Assembly: GCA_900175165.2 (NCBI GenBank)
Contig: FWWN02000355.1
Coordinates: 1-43,098, forward strand
Length of the DNA stretch: 43,098 nt
From: Rhizomucor pusillus
Taxonomy: Eukaryota > Mucoromycota > Mucoromycetes > Mucorales > Lichtheimiaceae
Direction: 5' to 3'
Shown: in pieces, positions 32,881-43,029 of the stretch
Layout: each line of letters begins with the position of its first letter
Position numbering within the stretch: position 1 is the stretch's first letter
Position numbers and translations under genes: made by a program
Notes under the pieces: generated by a model
Databases searched by the model: none
Seen by the model: only the letters and a program-made list of their open reading frames with translations
Told to the model about the DNA's origin: nothing

Positions 32881-34141
32881 ATGGAAAAACTGCTACAGTG
32901 GGCCGTCAACAACAGCAACCAAGAAGAACTCAAAAGGCAGGCCGAGGCTATTCGACGCGGCGAACTCAAGGCAGATCAATCCAAGTTTGATCCCGCAGTT
33001 ATTGAGGCAATCCTTGGCAAGGACGATGCCACGCGTATGAAAGGTAACAGCGAGACGCGAGACGCTAATCGTTGGATCGATCCAAGCTTACAAACTTTTT
33101 TCATACAGAGGCTGTTGACTGCATTGTTGATCCCAACGATACGCTTGAAAATAAAGAGATCGCGCTTGATAACTTGGAAATGGTAAGCGAGAGCTCTTGA
33201 CGAGCCGCAGACTTTGGTGGTGACTAATAATGTCTATCACAAAACAATTATCTAGCTTGTGGAACACATCGATAATGCCATGAGTAAGTTACGATGGTTT
33301 CAACATTGCAGACTCATGGATGTAACTCTGGACCGCGTCGTTTTTGATAGATGTTGACAAGATGAAATTATGGCCACCTATCTTGGAGCAATTGAAATCA
33401 CCAGAACCAGCTATCCGGAAAGGCGTCGCTTGGGTGTGCGGAACAGCAGTGCAAAATAATCCCAATGCACAGCAAGCAGTATGTATTGACCAACAGTTAC
33501 TCGAAGGTATTTGAGTTTTGCTCACGTAGGATGAATATAGTTCTTAGCAAACAACGGTCTGGAGCCTCTGGTAACATTACTCCGGGAAGAAAAGGATAAA
33601 GAGGTCAAAGCAAAAGTGATCTATGCTATTTCTGGACTTTTGAAGCATTGCCCCGAGGCAGTGAAAGCATTCAAAGAGAAAGGCGGTTTTGAGGCGCTGC
33701 AAGATATCATCAAAAACACTGACGGTAGTATACAGAAGCGAAAGCATATACTTTGATGTTTGATCCTCATATAATGATGTGTTTATAGATATGGCTGCGT
33801 TGCGCAAAGTCATTTTCATGTACAATAGCTTGATGATTGAGAATGATGATTTGGCATCCGAACTATTGAAACATCATGCCTTGGATGATTTGGATACCGT
33901 TCTTGTAAAATACACCGGGCAAGACGAGGATCTGACAGAAAAGGTAGGTATCAAACAGCCATTTTTTTTTTCTCTGAGCTAAGCCATCATCTTTGTAAAG
34001 ACCTTGCGAACACTCGCAACGCTTTGCAGCAAGACGTCGCAGCCATTACCCGCAGCTGTGAAGCCTCACGTGCAAGAGGCGAAGAAGGTGTACACAGAGT
34101 TAGGGTTGGATGAGTCAGAGTGGAATACATTGTTGGCATAA
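32881..34141 (+). CDS. FES1: Hsp70 nucleotide exchange factor FES1 (armadillo type)
   Basis: Seven exons: 32881-33043, 33109-33182, 33256-33283, 33351-33478, 33541-33724, 33789-33943 and 34001-34141, giving 290 residues, the family's usual length. It begins MEKLLQWAVNNS, the typical Fes1/HspBP1 opening, then armadillo-like helices (IALDNLEMLVEHIDNAM; LWPPILEQLKSPEPAIRKGV; VTLLREEKDKEVKAKVIYAI; LDDLDTVLVKYTGQD). The conserved AWVCGTAVQNNP loop is present. Fes1 is a cytosolic factor that opens the Hsp70 nucleotide-binding domain, releasing ADP and helping misfolded proteins reach degradation. Exon 3 is only 28 nt. All introns are GT-AG. Confidence 0.96.
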
Positions 34142-34910
34142 GCCTTTCATTTTTCATTTTTTCTTTGTTAATATTGATATTTCGAGAGGATGCAAGAGAC
34201 GCCATCATTGCAAATGCTAGCCGCCTCTAAGTCTCTCCCTTTTGGTCTGACAACGGGCGTTCGTTGAGCATCAAGGGGTAGAATACAGATGCTCATTGGT
34301 AAGTTCCGTGCCTTTATAAGCTTCTATGTGAGTCATTTTACTCTAAAGAAGAAAACAGCGGCTGCTCGACTTGCACCCCATTAAATAGCTTTGTAATCAA
34401 AGTCCGCATCATCGTTGTGACGGTGAATCCAAATCGACACCCCGATCAAGCAAGTTTGCGCACACAAGTCCGAAAACGTTGTACCTTGAAATAAGCTTGT
34501 TTGTACCATGTTACCTTGTATTGGTATCCCATTCGCATCATCCGCTACGTTTAACAGTGGGACAGCCAATCTTTCAGGTGCGGACAAATATTAGTGTGTA
34601 TACGTTCGTGAGATGTATCTATACTTAACGCATATATAAGAGTCTGCTGGTGCGGGCAGATCCTAAGAGATCATTGCTAAGTTAAGGCTGAACTACCTTC
34701 CACCTTCCCAGACGCCTTTGATTTACCACTCCATTCTACGTATCCATTGTTATTACAATTCGATATCCATGATAATCAAATAAAGCCTGTAAATAGAACA
34801 TCCAAGTGGCAGCTGTCCATTCGCTTGTGTGGGAGAGCTCGAACCCTCCCCCTTTCATTCACCGCGCAGCGCTCAACTTGACACGTCGCGTACTTTAACT
34901 GCATCTAACA
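34142..34910. other. Intergenic region between FES1 and SEC11
   Basis: A minus-strand frame (complement of 34381..34587, about 68 codons) has a coding-like C-terminal part (SIWIHRHNDDADFDYKAI), but its start is a TTG and no upstream exon is apparent. It could be a terminal exon of a broken or unrecognised gene. The rest should contain the SEC11 promoter; no TATA box stands out. Confidence 0.35.
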
Positions 34911-35686
34911 ATGTTTGCCGAACTGCGACGTATGAATGCGCGACAAGTAAAAAGAAGAATACGCCAGCTACAGATAACCCGTTTGTTAACTGACGACGCT
35001 CGGGTACTTATAGGTCGCGCTCCAAGTCCTCAACATTGCCACCATCCTGGCATCGGCGTTCATGATATGGAAAGCCATGGGACTGATCCTGAACAATGAA
35101 AGTCCCATCGTCGTCGTCTTGAGGCAAGTTCTATGTTTTCTATGTTTTTGCAACAGTACGTAGTATTGAACGGCTTCCAGTGGAAGTATGGAACCTGGTT
35201 TCCACCGCGGCGACGTTTTGGTCCTCAGCCTTCCACAGAACGATCCCATCGATGTGAATGATATTTGCGTCTTCAAGCTACCTGGACGGGATGTTCCAAT
35301 TGTGCATCGTGTCATCAAACTTCACGATGAGTAAGTCTTGTAGCAGATCCAATGGAAGAATAGCTCTAAAGTGCCATAATCATTTACAGTGCACAAACTC
35401 AAAAGCAATATTTACTAACCAAGGGTGATAACAACCCAAAAGATGATCGTGGACTTTACGACCGTAACCAGATGTGGATTCATCGGGAACACGTTGTTGG
35501 CAAAGTCAAAGGGTGAGCGATTTGCAGCGAAACACTTGTGTGTAATGCCAATCGTTACTTATACCAATATCTCGCAGATTCGTACCTTACATCGGCTTAC
35601 TCACTATTGTTATCAACGACTATCCATGGCTCAAGTTTGCGTTATTGGGAGTCATTGGATTATTTGTGCTCGTACACCGAGAATAA
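34911..35686 (+). CDS. SEC11: Signal peptidase complex catalytic subunit SEC11
   Basis: Five exons: 34911-34946, 35014-35123, 35181-35330, 35390-35512 and 35578-35686, giving 175 residues. It starts [12 protein letters not shown], then a membrane anchor (about 20-35), then the family boxes: [19 protein letters not shown] with the catalytic serine in [15 protein letters not shown] with the catalytic histidine, and [13 protein letters not shown] with the aspartates. A C-terminal hydrophobic segment follows. Sec11 cleaves signal peptides in the ER lumen as part of the signal peptidase complex. The intron at 35124-35180 has a GC donor (GCAAGT) and splits the first serine codon of SGSMEP. The gene converges with the coilin gene, 90 bp apart. 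Confidence 0.97.
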
Positions 35687-35776
35687 ATCATATAGGATAC
35701 CCTCGTCGCAAACATTATCTCGTAATGATGATAATATACAATGTTTAGTTTATGCAATTTTGACTACAATGAATGT

Positions 35777-37652
35777 TCATGACAAGTACTTGATGGCGAC
35801 AAAGTCTGCAAAGTCATACGTTCTCGTCCTCTCTTCTTCCTCGTCTTCTTCTTCATCGTTAATAGTCAAATCAAACTTGCCCTTGGTCTTCTTCTTGACA
35901 AATTCAGGTAGAATTTCCACTGCAACTTGCTGGGCATCAGGATCAACTTGTATCACTTTGACATGCTACATATGAAGTTAGTCAGTCTTGCAAATCTCCC
36001 TGAATTCCAACTTCATTGCCACCGACCTTCCAGTCAGATATTTCCGGGGTATAGTTCTCGGTCATTTCAATTGCCTAAGTAGGATTGTTAACATTGTCTT
36101 GTGCAGAACAAAAGCTTCCTGTGAACACTTACTCTGATAGCCAGTATTTCTCCTTCCTTTGGCGTGGGTTCTTCTGTGAAACTAGCATTTCTCAATTCAT
36201 CGTAACTGTATGTCTTTGTGAATTCCTCTTTTTGCTCCGTTACGTCGGCGTAGATTACATCGCTCGTCTGTACGGGGTATCGAAAATTGTTGATTTGGTG
36301 AGTTCTCTTGTGATTTGGATACCCCTCATGCGCTGTAATGATCCCGACAGCTTGCGGGGTGTAAGAAAATCCACTTGCCATCGCATCCTCGTTAGCATCT
36401 TCTTGCTCTTCTTCCTGTTGTTCTTGTGCTTCTTGATCCTGGGCGTAATATCCGTCGTTAGCAGGTTCTTGTTGTTCTGGGTACTCTGTCGCAAAGTAAT
36501 CCTGGTTGTCGACTTGTTCTTCTTGGACGTTTTCTTCATTGTCGAAGTATATATGTCCAGTCGATGGATAACCAGTGTAGTACTCATCCTGATTGGTGGA
36601 AACATAGAGTTCATCGCTAGCATTTTGAACATCGCTGCGAGGAAAAGTATGACTCTTAGCATCCAGCAAGTCATTGTCGCAAAATGCTCCATACTTTGAT
36701 TGCTCTTGTGTTTGTTCCTTAGTATTTGCCTCTTGAAGAGCTTCTTGTCGTTTGAATTGCTTCAGTTTACGACGGCGCTGGTTTCTCTTCTTTGTTCGCG
36801 AGGAGCCTTCATATGGTTTGCCACGATTGACGATATCCTGATCCGCGTTATCTAGATTACGTTCGGTTAGCATATGAACCATTCTCCACAGCATTGACAG
36901 ATCGCTTACCTGTTTGCACTTTCTTGTCCTCCTCCTCTCTTTCCTTCTTTTCCTTCTTTTTCTCTTCTTCCTGCTTTTTGTCTTTTCGTTTCTCCTTTTC
37001 TGCTGCTTTGGCTTTCTCTTTCTCTTTTTCTTTTTTCTTTTCCTCCTTCTTGGCGCGCTTCTGTTCCTTCTGCTCTAACTTTTTCGCCTCGTCTTTTTTC
37101 TTTTCTACAAACAGCGTGAACAAGTGAGACTTTCTGATGCGAGTCCGGAACCAAGCTAGATATTTTATTTCTTTTCTACCTTCTTTGCGCGCTTTTCTCA
37201 CTTTTTTGGATGTTTTGGTGCTCTTGCCATCTTCCTTTTCGATTTCTTGTATATAAAGTTCAGTATCTGAGGTAAATGATGAGCTCTCAAGTTGACTTCA
37301 ATTTACCTTCTTCAGCCCTTCGTTTGAGGCCTTTGGATACGCCAGGAATGTTTCTAACACTGATACGCGCAAAAAATTGTTAATGTGATGCAAGTAGCAT
37401 ACCACTCTCCTAGAGTTACCTGATAAGTTCGTTTTCGCGTAAGAGTCCTATCAATGGTTGCCAGGGTAAGAACTGGAAATCGCCGAGCCAGAGGCTCAAT
37501 GACGAGGCTGGCGGTTCAAGCTGCAGGTCACTCTTGATACGCTTGAGAAGATCTTGAATAGTTAAATCATTGCCGCTATCGAGTGCGATCGGGTACATGC
37601 ATTGAAGAACAGGGAGAGGCTCCTCTGTTCTGAGCGCAATTCGGAGAGACAT
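35777..37652 (-). CDS. Coilin-like protein (Cajal body scaffold)
   Basis: Seven exons: 37652-37420, 37359-37307, 37245-37180, 37104-36910, 36851-36133, 36074-36027 and 35965-35777, giving 500 residues. The N-terminal 80 residues fit the ubiquitin-like coilin self-association domain (MSLRIALRTEEPLPVL; SSLSLWLGDFQFLPWQPL; LLRENELI). A very basic Lys/Glu coiled-coil run follows (about 115-185), then a Gln/Glu-rich region and a C-terminal Tudor-like domain (about 395-475; PKEGEILAIRVAIEMTENYT, DWKHVKVIQVDPD). Coilin organises Cajal bodies, where snRNPs mature. I see no RG box. The sixth intron starts GTCGGT. The call rests on the two terminal domains and their order; the middle is low-complexity. 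Confidence 0.82.
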
Positions 37653-38123
37653 TGCAACGATTGGAAAGGAAGTGGAAGTATTGCTGCTGCTGCTGCTATG
37701 TCAAACTACGCGGTGGTGGCAATAAAAGAGCGGCGCGTCAAATTTGCATTTTGCCAAAATCAAGCAGGGACAGATCCGTCCAAGGCCAAAAGGCAACGCA
37801 CCCAACGAATTTAAGGTATCGTACTACTGCGAGAGCGTTGCAGACTGATCTATAGATCGATAGATCTTGTGCTTTGAAGCATTATCATACTTGTCTACAT
37901 TAGACATTCATAGACAACATGTCAGATCAAATAAAGTAGCGTTAGTATCTACAGTGAAGAGATTCGTACAAGAGGCATGGCCTAGTTTTCATTTGCATTT
38001 ATTTGAAGCGGTAGGATGCTCGTCAATTGGTAATATTTCTGTTTGCTTGATGGAGTGGGGTTATGCGAGGAATATAGTTACAGTAATGATAATGTACAAT
38101 TTCCAGGTGGAAAGCAATTGATT
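37653..38123. promoter_or_regulatory. Upstream region of the coilin gene
   Basis: About 470 bp between the coilin start and the PET100 stop on the same strand, so it holds the coilin promoter and PET100 3' end. A nested palindromic cluster of GATC/CTAT units occurs at 37847-37866. No gene seen. Confidence 0.4.
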
Positions 38124-38509
38124 CTATTCTTGGGTTTGCTGCTCCTGTTGTTGTTGCTGCTGCTGCTGTTTATATTTTCGCCATCGTTCTTCTCTCTCTT
38201 GTTTCATCTTGTTAAGCGCTTCTTTCACTTCGTCAGATGTAGTTGGTGGTTTCTACACATATATCATTGTCAGAATATTGCAGCAATCTCTAAAGTAGAT
38301 AGACATACATGTGTCGTCTCATAATCCGGCCAGAACTTGATGCCTTTAACGTGTCTATCGTAAAAGTCGGGACCTCCAAAGTACAACATTACACCGACAG
38401 GAAAGAACACATAAAATCCGAACTATGCAGAGAAATGGTCATTGCTGTGATTCTATGCGAGATTCCCAGTCTGGTTTACCTTGACGACCTCCAGCCGAGG
38501 TCCTCCCAT
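38124..38509 (-). CDS. PET100: Cytochrome c oxidase assembly factor PET100
   Basis: Three exons (38509-38480, 38422-38309, 38252-38124) give 90 residues. The opening MGGPRLEVVKFGFYVFFPVG is the Pet100 signature: a short N-terminus leading into a single inner-membrane span, then VMLYFGGPDFYDR and a helical charged tail (SDEVKEALNKMKQEREERWR). The tail ends in a short glutamine run encoded by CAG/CAA. Pet100 helps assemble complex IV in the mitochondrial inner membrane. The gene diverges from SNU66, 180 bp between start codons. Confidence 0.93.
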
Positions 38510-38689
38510 TTTTGAAATGTTTATGCAGTTATTGGAGAAAACAAGTGTGGGCTGTCAACTTTTGCCTGCCTGGCCCGAGTGACAAATCAAGTCACGGCTT
38601 ACCGGTCTGGGTTACAAAGTTGGCATGAAGAAAGGCTGGCCTTGGCGACCCGCAAGTTCTCTGTCGCTCCCTTTTCCCTTGTCTTGACC
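38510..38689. promoter_or_regulatory. Bidirectional promoter of PET100 and SNU66
   Basis: The 180 bp between the two divergent start codons must supply both promoters. The plus-strand side is CT-rich just before the SNU66 ATG. Confidence 0.5.
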
Positions 38690-40945
38690 ATGGCCGAATC
38701 CATTTCTTTGGAAGAAACAAAGTACGTATACCAATCAAGCAGTAAATTTCGACAATGCTCTAACAAAGTTTCTTTACAGTAAGCTTCGAGAGCAACTTGG
38801 TCTCAAACCTCTCGGTGCCGATGACGAAGAAACCGAAACTGTTGATCCAGAAAGACAGGCCTACGAGAATTACCAAAGACAAAAAGATGAAGAAGAAAGT
38901 GCTAAAAAAGCAGAAGAGATCAAGGCTAGAATTGAAAGGTAAGCACTGAATTGACGAAGATGTGTGTATAATGGAATTGTACTTACAGTGGGCGACATTT
39001 TAGATCAAAGAATCGTAAAAAGAATCTGGAAAAGCTCAAAGGCAAAGGGCTCGGTGAAGCCGACGACGAGAATGAAAGTACACTGGACTGGATTCGTAAA
39101 AGCCGACAGCGAGAAAAAGAACTTGCTGCGAAGCGTGCTCGCGAGCAGGCTGAAATGGACAATACCTTTACACAATCGTCATACAATGCCCAGGATTTGT
39201 CGGGTATCAAGGTAGCTCACGATTTATCAGAGTTCAACGAAGGCAGTGAAGTCATCTTGACTTTAAAAGATCGCGGCATTTTGGATGAAGATGAAGACGA
39301 GCAGGCTGACGAGTTGACGAATATCCAACTGGAAGAGAAGGAACGCCTGCAAAAGAATCTGGAAAACAAAAAGAAGAAGCCTGGATACAACCCCTATGAC
39401 GATGAAGAGTTTTTGCTAGGTGGTGCAAAGAAGAGTTTGTTACCGCAGTACGAAGAAGATACCAAACCACAAGGATTCGTCATTGGCTCGGGAGGCAAAG
39501 TGGATGTTCAGAAAGAACAAGAAAAGAGCGTTTCTGAGAAGATCAAAGCACAAACTTTATCTTATGAAAAGATGCAGGAGATTAAGGACTATTATACCCA
39601 GGAAGAAGTTAATCTATCGTTCAAGAAACCAAAGAAGAAGAAGAAAAAGGATAAGCTTCGCAAGCGAGTCACTGATGAGGAGCCTGTGGTAGCAGCAGCT
39701 GAGCCTCAAGAATCATCAAATGGATCCGAGGAACAACTAAAGGCAACACCAACGCCGCCGCCAAAAACGATCGATGCGAATGCCAACTTTGTCGACGACG
39801 ATGAGCTTCAGCAAGCACTCTCTCGAACGCGCCGAGCTGCAAACAAACAACGCCAGAAACTTGCAAAGAAGATGACACCAGATGATATTGCACGATCCAT
39901 CGCGGAGCAACGTCAACAGCAGGATGGTGCGGAGGAAAATGAGGAGCAGGAAGGCGGGTTAGTGCTATCGGAAATGAGCGAATTCGTAAACTCGCTTGGA
40001 AATGCTCCTGTATATACTCCTCGCGAATCTCTGCGCAGACACCAACGAGAATCGAGTGCAGCCATATCTGAAGCCAGCGTCGAATCGATGCAGGATGTAC
40101 AGCCCAGCAGAATCGAAGAAGTACCTGAAGACCAGCCTGAGCCTGAAATGATGGAAGAAGACGTAAAATCAGAGAGAGACGAACGAACAGAGTCCAAGAA
40201 AGTCGCGGAAGAAGCAGCACCGATATTAGAAGAACCTCTGGTCAGCAAAGGTTTAGCAGCTACGTTGTCGCTGTTGAATCAAAAGGGCTTGGTATCGAAA
40301 CCAAGCGAGGAGCAGATTGAGAGAGATCGAGTGGCAGCAGAGCGGATGCGATGGATTGCTGAACAAAAGAGACGCGATCTGCAGCGTGAGCGAGAGCGAG
40401 AACGAGAACGGCAACGGAACCGCGAGCGTGACTCTGGACGTAGCAGCCGAGACAAGGAACGACAACGTGAGAGAGAGCGCGAACGTGAGCGCGAGAAAGA
40501 GTTGGAAGAACGAGAAGCTATGCGCGAATTTGAAAAGCGCATGGAAAATTACAAACCAGATGTCAAACTGGAATACGTCGACGAATATGGCCGACAAATG
40601 AATACAAAGGAAGCTTTCCGTTTCATGTCGCATAAATTCCACGGAAAGACGTCTGGCAAAGCAAAGACCGAGAAGCGTATGAAGAAACTAGAGGAGGAAC
40701 TTCGACTCAACATGATGAGCAGCACCGATACACCTCTCAACTTGGCTACGAAACTTTTAGAACGTCAGCAACGAACAGGCACTGCCCACGTAGTACTCAG
40801 CGTCGGAAACCGCGGTGTTGTCGCTCCTGATATTCCTAACCTTTCTGCAGCAGCGGAATCTTCAAAAGCAGCAGGAAGCAAACGACCGCGCGCCGGCAGT
40901 GAGGACGAGGATGCAACGGCAGAAGGAAGCAAAAAGCGTAAATAA
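38690..40945 (+). CDS. SNU66: U4/U6.U5 tri-snRNP protein SNU66 (SART1)
   Basis: Three exons (38690-38721, 38780-38938, 39004-40945) give 710 residues. Family marks: SLEETNKLREQLGLKPL at the N-terminus, TLDWIRKSRQREKELA, GIKVAHDLSEFNEGSEVILT, LTLKDRGILDEDEDE, KKKPGYNPYDDEE and a conserved C-terminus (EYVDEYGRQMNTKEAFRFMS; HKFHGKTSGKAKTEKRMKK). A run of alternating Arg/Glu (about residues 515-560) replaces the RS-like segment of animal SART1. Snu66 holds the tri-snRNP together before spliceosome activation. For the second intron an alternative acceptor 15 nt upstream (after 38988) would add five residues in frame; I chose 39003. Confidence 0.96.
40378..40503 (+). repeat. Imperfect GAGCGN repeat coding for alternating Arg/Glu in SNU66
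   Basis: The stretch is built from variants of CGN-GAG/GAA codon pairs and yields an almost pure Arg-Glu alternation, forming a long charged helix. Confidence 0.7.
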
Positions 40946-41107
40946 TTAACAAACTTTAAATAAAATGTTCATGTATATCTTTCTTTTGTCTTACATGTAT
41001 AAGCAGATCTTGCTGGAGAAGTAAGATCTCCACCGGAGTTCAATTCTCTTGGAATTTACGCATTGTCCTTCCTCACTCACGACCTACTACTTTTCCAGCT
41101 TTCGAGG

Positions 41108-42191
41108 ATGGCTGCAATTCGTATCGGCTACGGTAAAGAGCTCTGTAATGTTGACACGATCAAAACAATGAGCTCAACTGGTGGCTAGTTCCCGAGCATT
41201 TTTCGACACCTTTGCTTATGGCCCGCGACAAGGGCTTCTTTGCCGAGAATGGCGTGTCAGTCGAGCTTGTTTGCTGCCCCGGTGGCACCGGCGAGGTAAA
41301 AAAAGACCGAGAGAACATTGTGGGATGGGATATATTCAGAGACCAGCTCGATGGCATTTTTAGATGACCCAAAAGCTCAAGAATAAGGAAATTGACATTG
41401 CAGTCGCCTTGACGGAGGGTCTTGTGGCGGGAATTAGCCAAGGCCAGGATTGGTACAAGATTGCGGGTACATACGTGGATGCACCCCTATGTACGTTTGT
41501 TTTTCTTTGATTTATCAAAGTGGGATAGTTAGCTAATAAGTGTTGTTAAGGCTGGGCAATCTCCACGGGCGCCAACTCCAAGCATGGTTCCATCGATACG
41601 CTGAACAAGACCAATGTGGCGATTTCTCGATTCGGTTCTGGGTCTCACATTATGGCGTATGTGCTTGCGGACCAGCAGGGTTGGCTTGGAAAGGACGAAG
41701 AGGAGCCGTTTACGTTTTCAGCACTCAACAACTTTCAAGCGATGCGCGACGCCGTGAACGCTGGCACTTGCGATTATTTCATGTGGGAGACGTTCACGAC
41801 TAAACCATACCACGATTCTGGAGAAGTGAAGCGTATTGGCCAGATCACTCCACCTTGGCCAGCATTCTTGTTTGCTGCCCACACCGACCTGATCCGCGAC
41901 CGCCCTGAAGATATCAAAACGATCTTCCGTGCTACCGAGAAGGCATCCGCCTTGTTCACGGAGCAAAAGGGCAACGAGTCGGTGAAACTTGTCATGGATA
42001 TTCTCGGATACAACGAGCAGGATGTTCGCAATTGGTTCAAGACCGTGCACTACGCTCCCGTCCAATCTCGCGTGTCGCGCTCGGCACTCCAGACAACCGT
42101 CACGACCCTCATTCGTGGCAAGGTCTTGTCGGCACCCGGTCCTTCTCCCGAAACCTTCATTGATGCCTCTGTCACTGAACTTGATCAATAA
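41108..42191 (+). CDS. Periplasmic-binding-fold protein like Candida Ca3427 (THI5/NMT1-related), function unknown
   Basis: Four exons: 41108-41132, 41189-41295, 41364-41490 and 41551-42191, giving 299 residues. The sequence (MAAIRIGYVPEHFSTPLLMA, CCPGGTGEM, DIAVALTEGLVAGI, AISTGANSKHGSIDTL, ISRFGSGSHIMAYVLA) follows the two-lobed substrate-binding-protein fold. It matches a cytosolic fungal family typified by Candida albicans Ca3427, which is structurally related to the Thi5/Nmt1 pyrimidine synthases. Thi5 itself consumes its own active-site histidine; I do not see its diagnostic CCCFC motif, so the same reaction is unlikely. There is no signal peptide. The gene lies 162 bp after SNU66 and converges with GNA1, 60 bp between stops. 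Ligand unknown. Confidence 0.88.
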
Positions 42192-42251
42192 ACTATAGAT
42201 ATCAACGTAAAAAGCAAAGCAAAAGAGCAAAAGCTATGATTGCCCGCCTCT

Positions 42252-43029
42252 CTATTCCTGTCTATTGAAGTAACGAGTCATTTGAACATCGGTTCTCTTC
42301 ATGCCACATTTTTCGTAGAAAGCAACATTGTGCTCTGAGCAATTCAGGATGGTTTTGTAACAGTCGAGTTGTTGCGCCATATGGGTCAATTGCTCTACGA
42401 GTCTTGGCAAGAAGGTTAATGTTCAACATTTGTTTTCTAATCCTAATATCTGTCACTTTTTATACCTTGCACCTAATCGCTTGCCGCGCTGAGTATCACT
42501 GACAACTACGTCCTCAATGTGACCGATCTATATACATTTATGCGTTGTTAAAATTATCCATTTCCGAATCTATGAATATGAGATATGCTACCTGTCCGCA
42601 AGCATGCAAGAACTTGAACTCTACGATCAACGTAGCACACGCGACAATGGCTCCCTCAGCCTCAATGCAAATCACGAAAAATGTGCCCTGTCGCTTCATC
42701 AAATCGAAGCGTGCTTTTTGGTCCGATGTGAGTGTATACGTGGAGAGGTTATTGTTACGTATTGATCTTCTTGTTACCTAGAAACTGCTCTTCACTGATA
42801 TCTCCGGTTATCGACAATTGACTCAGGACTTGAATGAAACCTGGTCACAAAAAAGTTAATTAACTGCCTACTAGAGTCCAGGACTGAAAAAAATCTCACC
42901 CTTGCTGAAATCATCTCTTCTTAAAGGGCGCAGAGTGTACCCATCAGACAACTGTGCCTGTACATGGCGTGAAATGAGTTTTGGAGAGAACAGGTGGGGA
43001 TCATCGCTCTGTATCATGAAGCGTGTCAT
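42252..43029 (-). CDS. GNA1: Glucosamine-6-phosphate N-acetyltransferase
   Basis: Five exons: 43029-42900, 42840-42778, 42713-42592, 42527-42466 and 42402-42252, giving 175 residues. The GNAT fold is clear: GYTLRPLRRDDFSKGFIQVL, LSQLSITGDISEEQFLARF, ACATLIVEFKFLHACG, the acetyl-CoA loop HIEDVVVSDTQRGKRLG, and the C-terminal YKTILNCSEHNVAFYEKCG. Gna1 acetylates glucosamine-6-phosphate in the pathway to UDP-GlcNAc, feeding chitin, glycoproteins and GPI anchors. The N-terminal 25 residues before the fold are longer than in the shortest family members. The ATG at 43029 is the first in the frame I could find; upstream sequence to 43098 is probably leader. Confidence 0.95.

Noticed and set aside
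34825..34860. A GTTCGAGC-like sequence resembling a tRNA T-arm on the minus strand upstream of SEC11
   Set aside because: The flanking bases do not pair into a five-base T stem and there is no acceptor stem, D arm or anticodon arm at the right distance.
35538..35975. A 145-codon plus-strand frame with a poly-Ser run across the SEC11 end
   Set aside because: It mixes the SEC11 intron and last exon in a wrong frame with the antisense of the acidic coilin C-terminus.
36085..36699. A 204-codon plus-strand frame with many hydrophobic segments
   Set aside because: It is antisense to the Gln/Glu-rich exon of coilin, whose codons read as Phe/Leu/Val on the other strand.
41108..41300. A thiamine pyrophosphate riboswitch in the first introns of the Ca3427-like gene
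   Set aside because: The conserved CTGAGA and GATGAGG-type elements of the TPP aptamer are not present, and the introns are too short for it.
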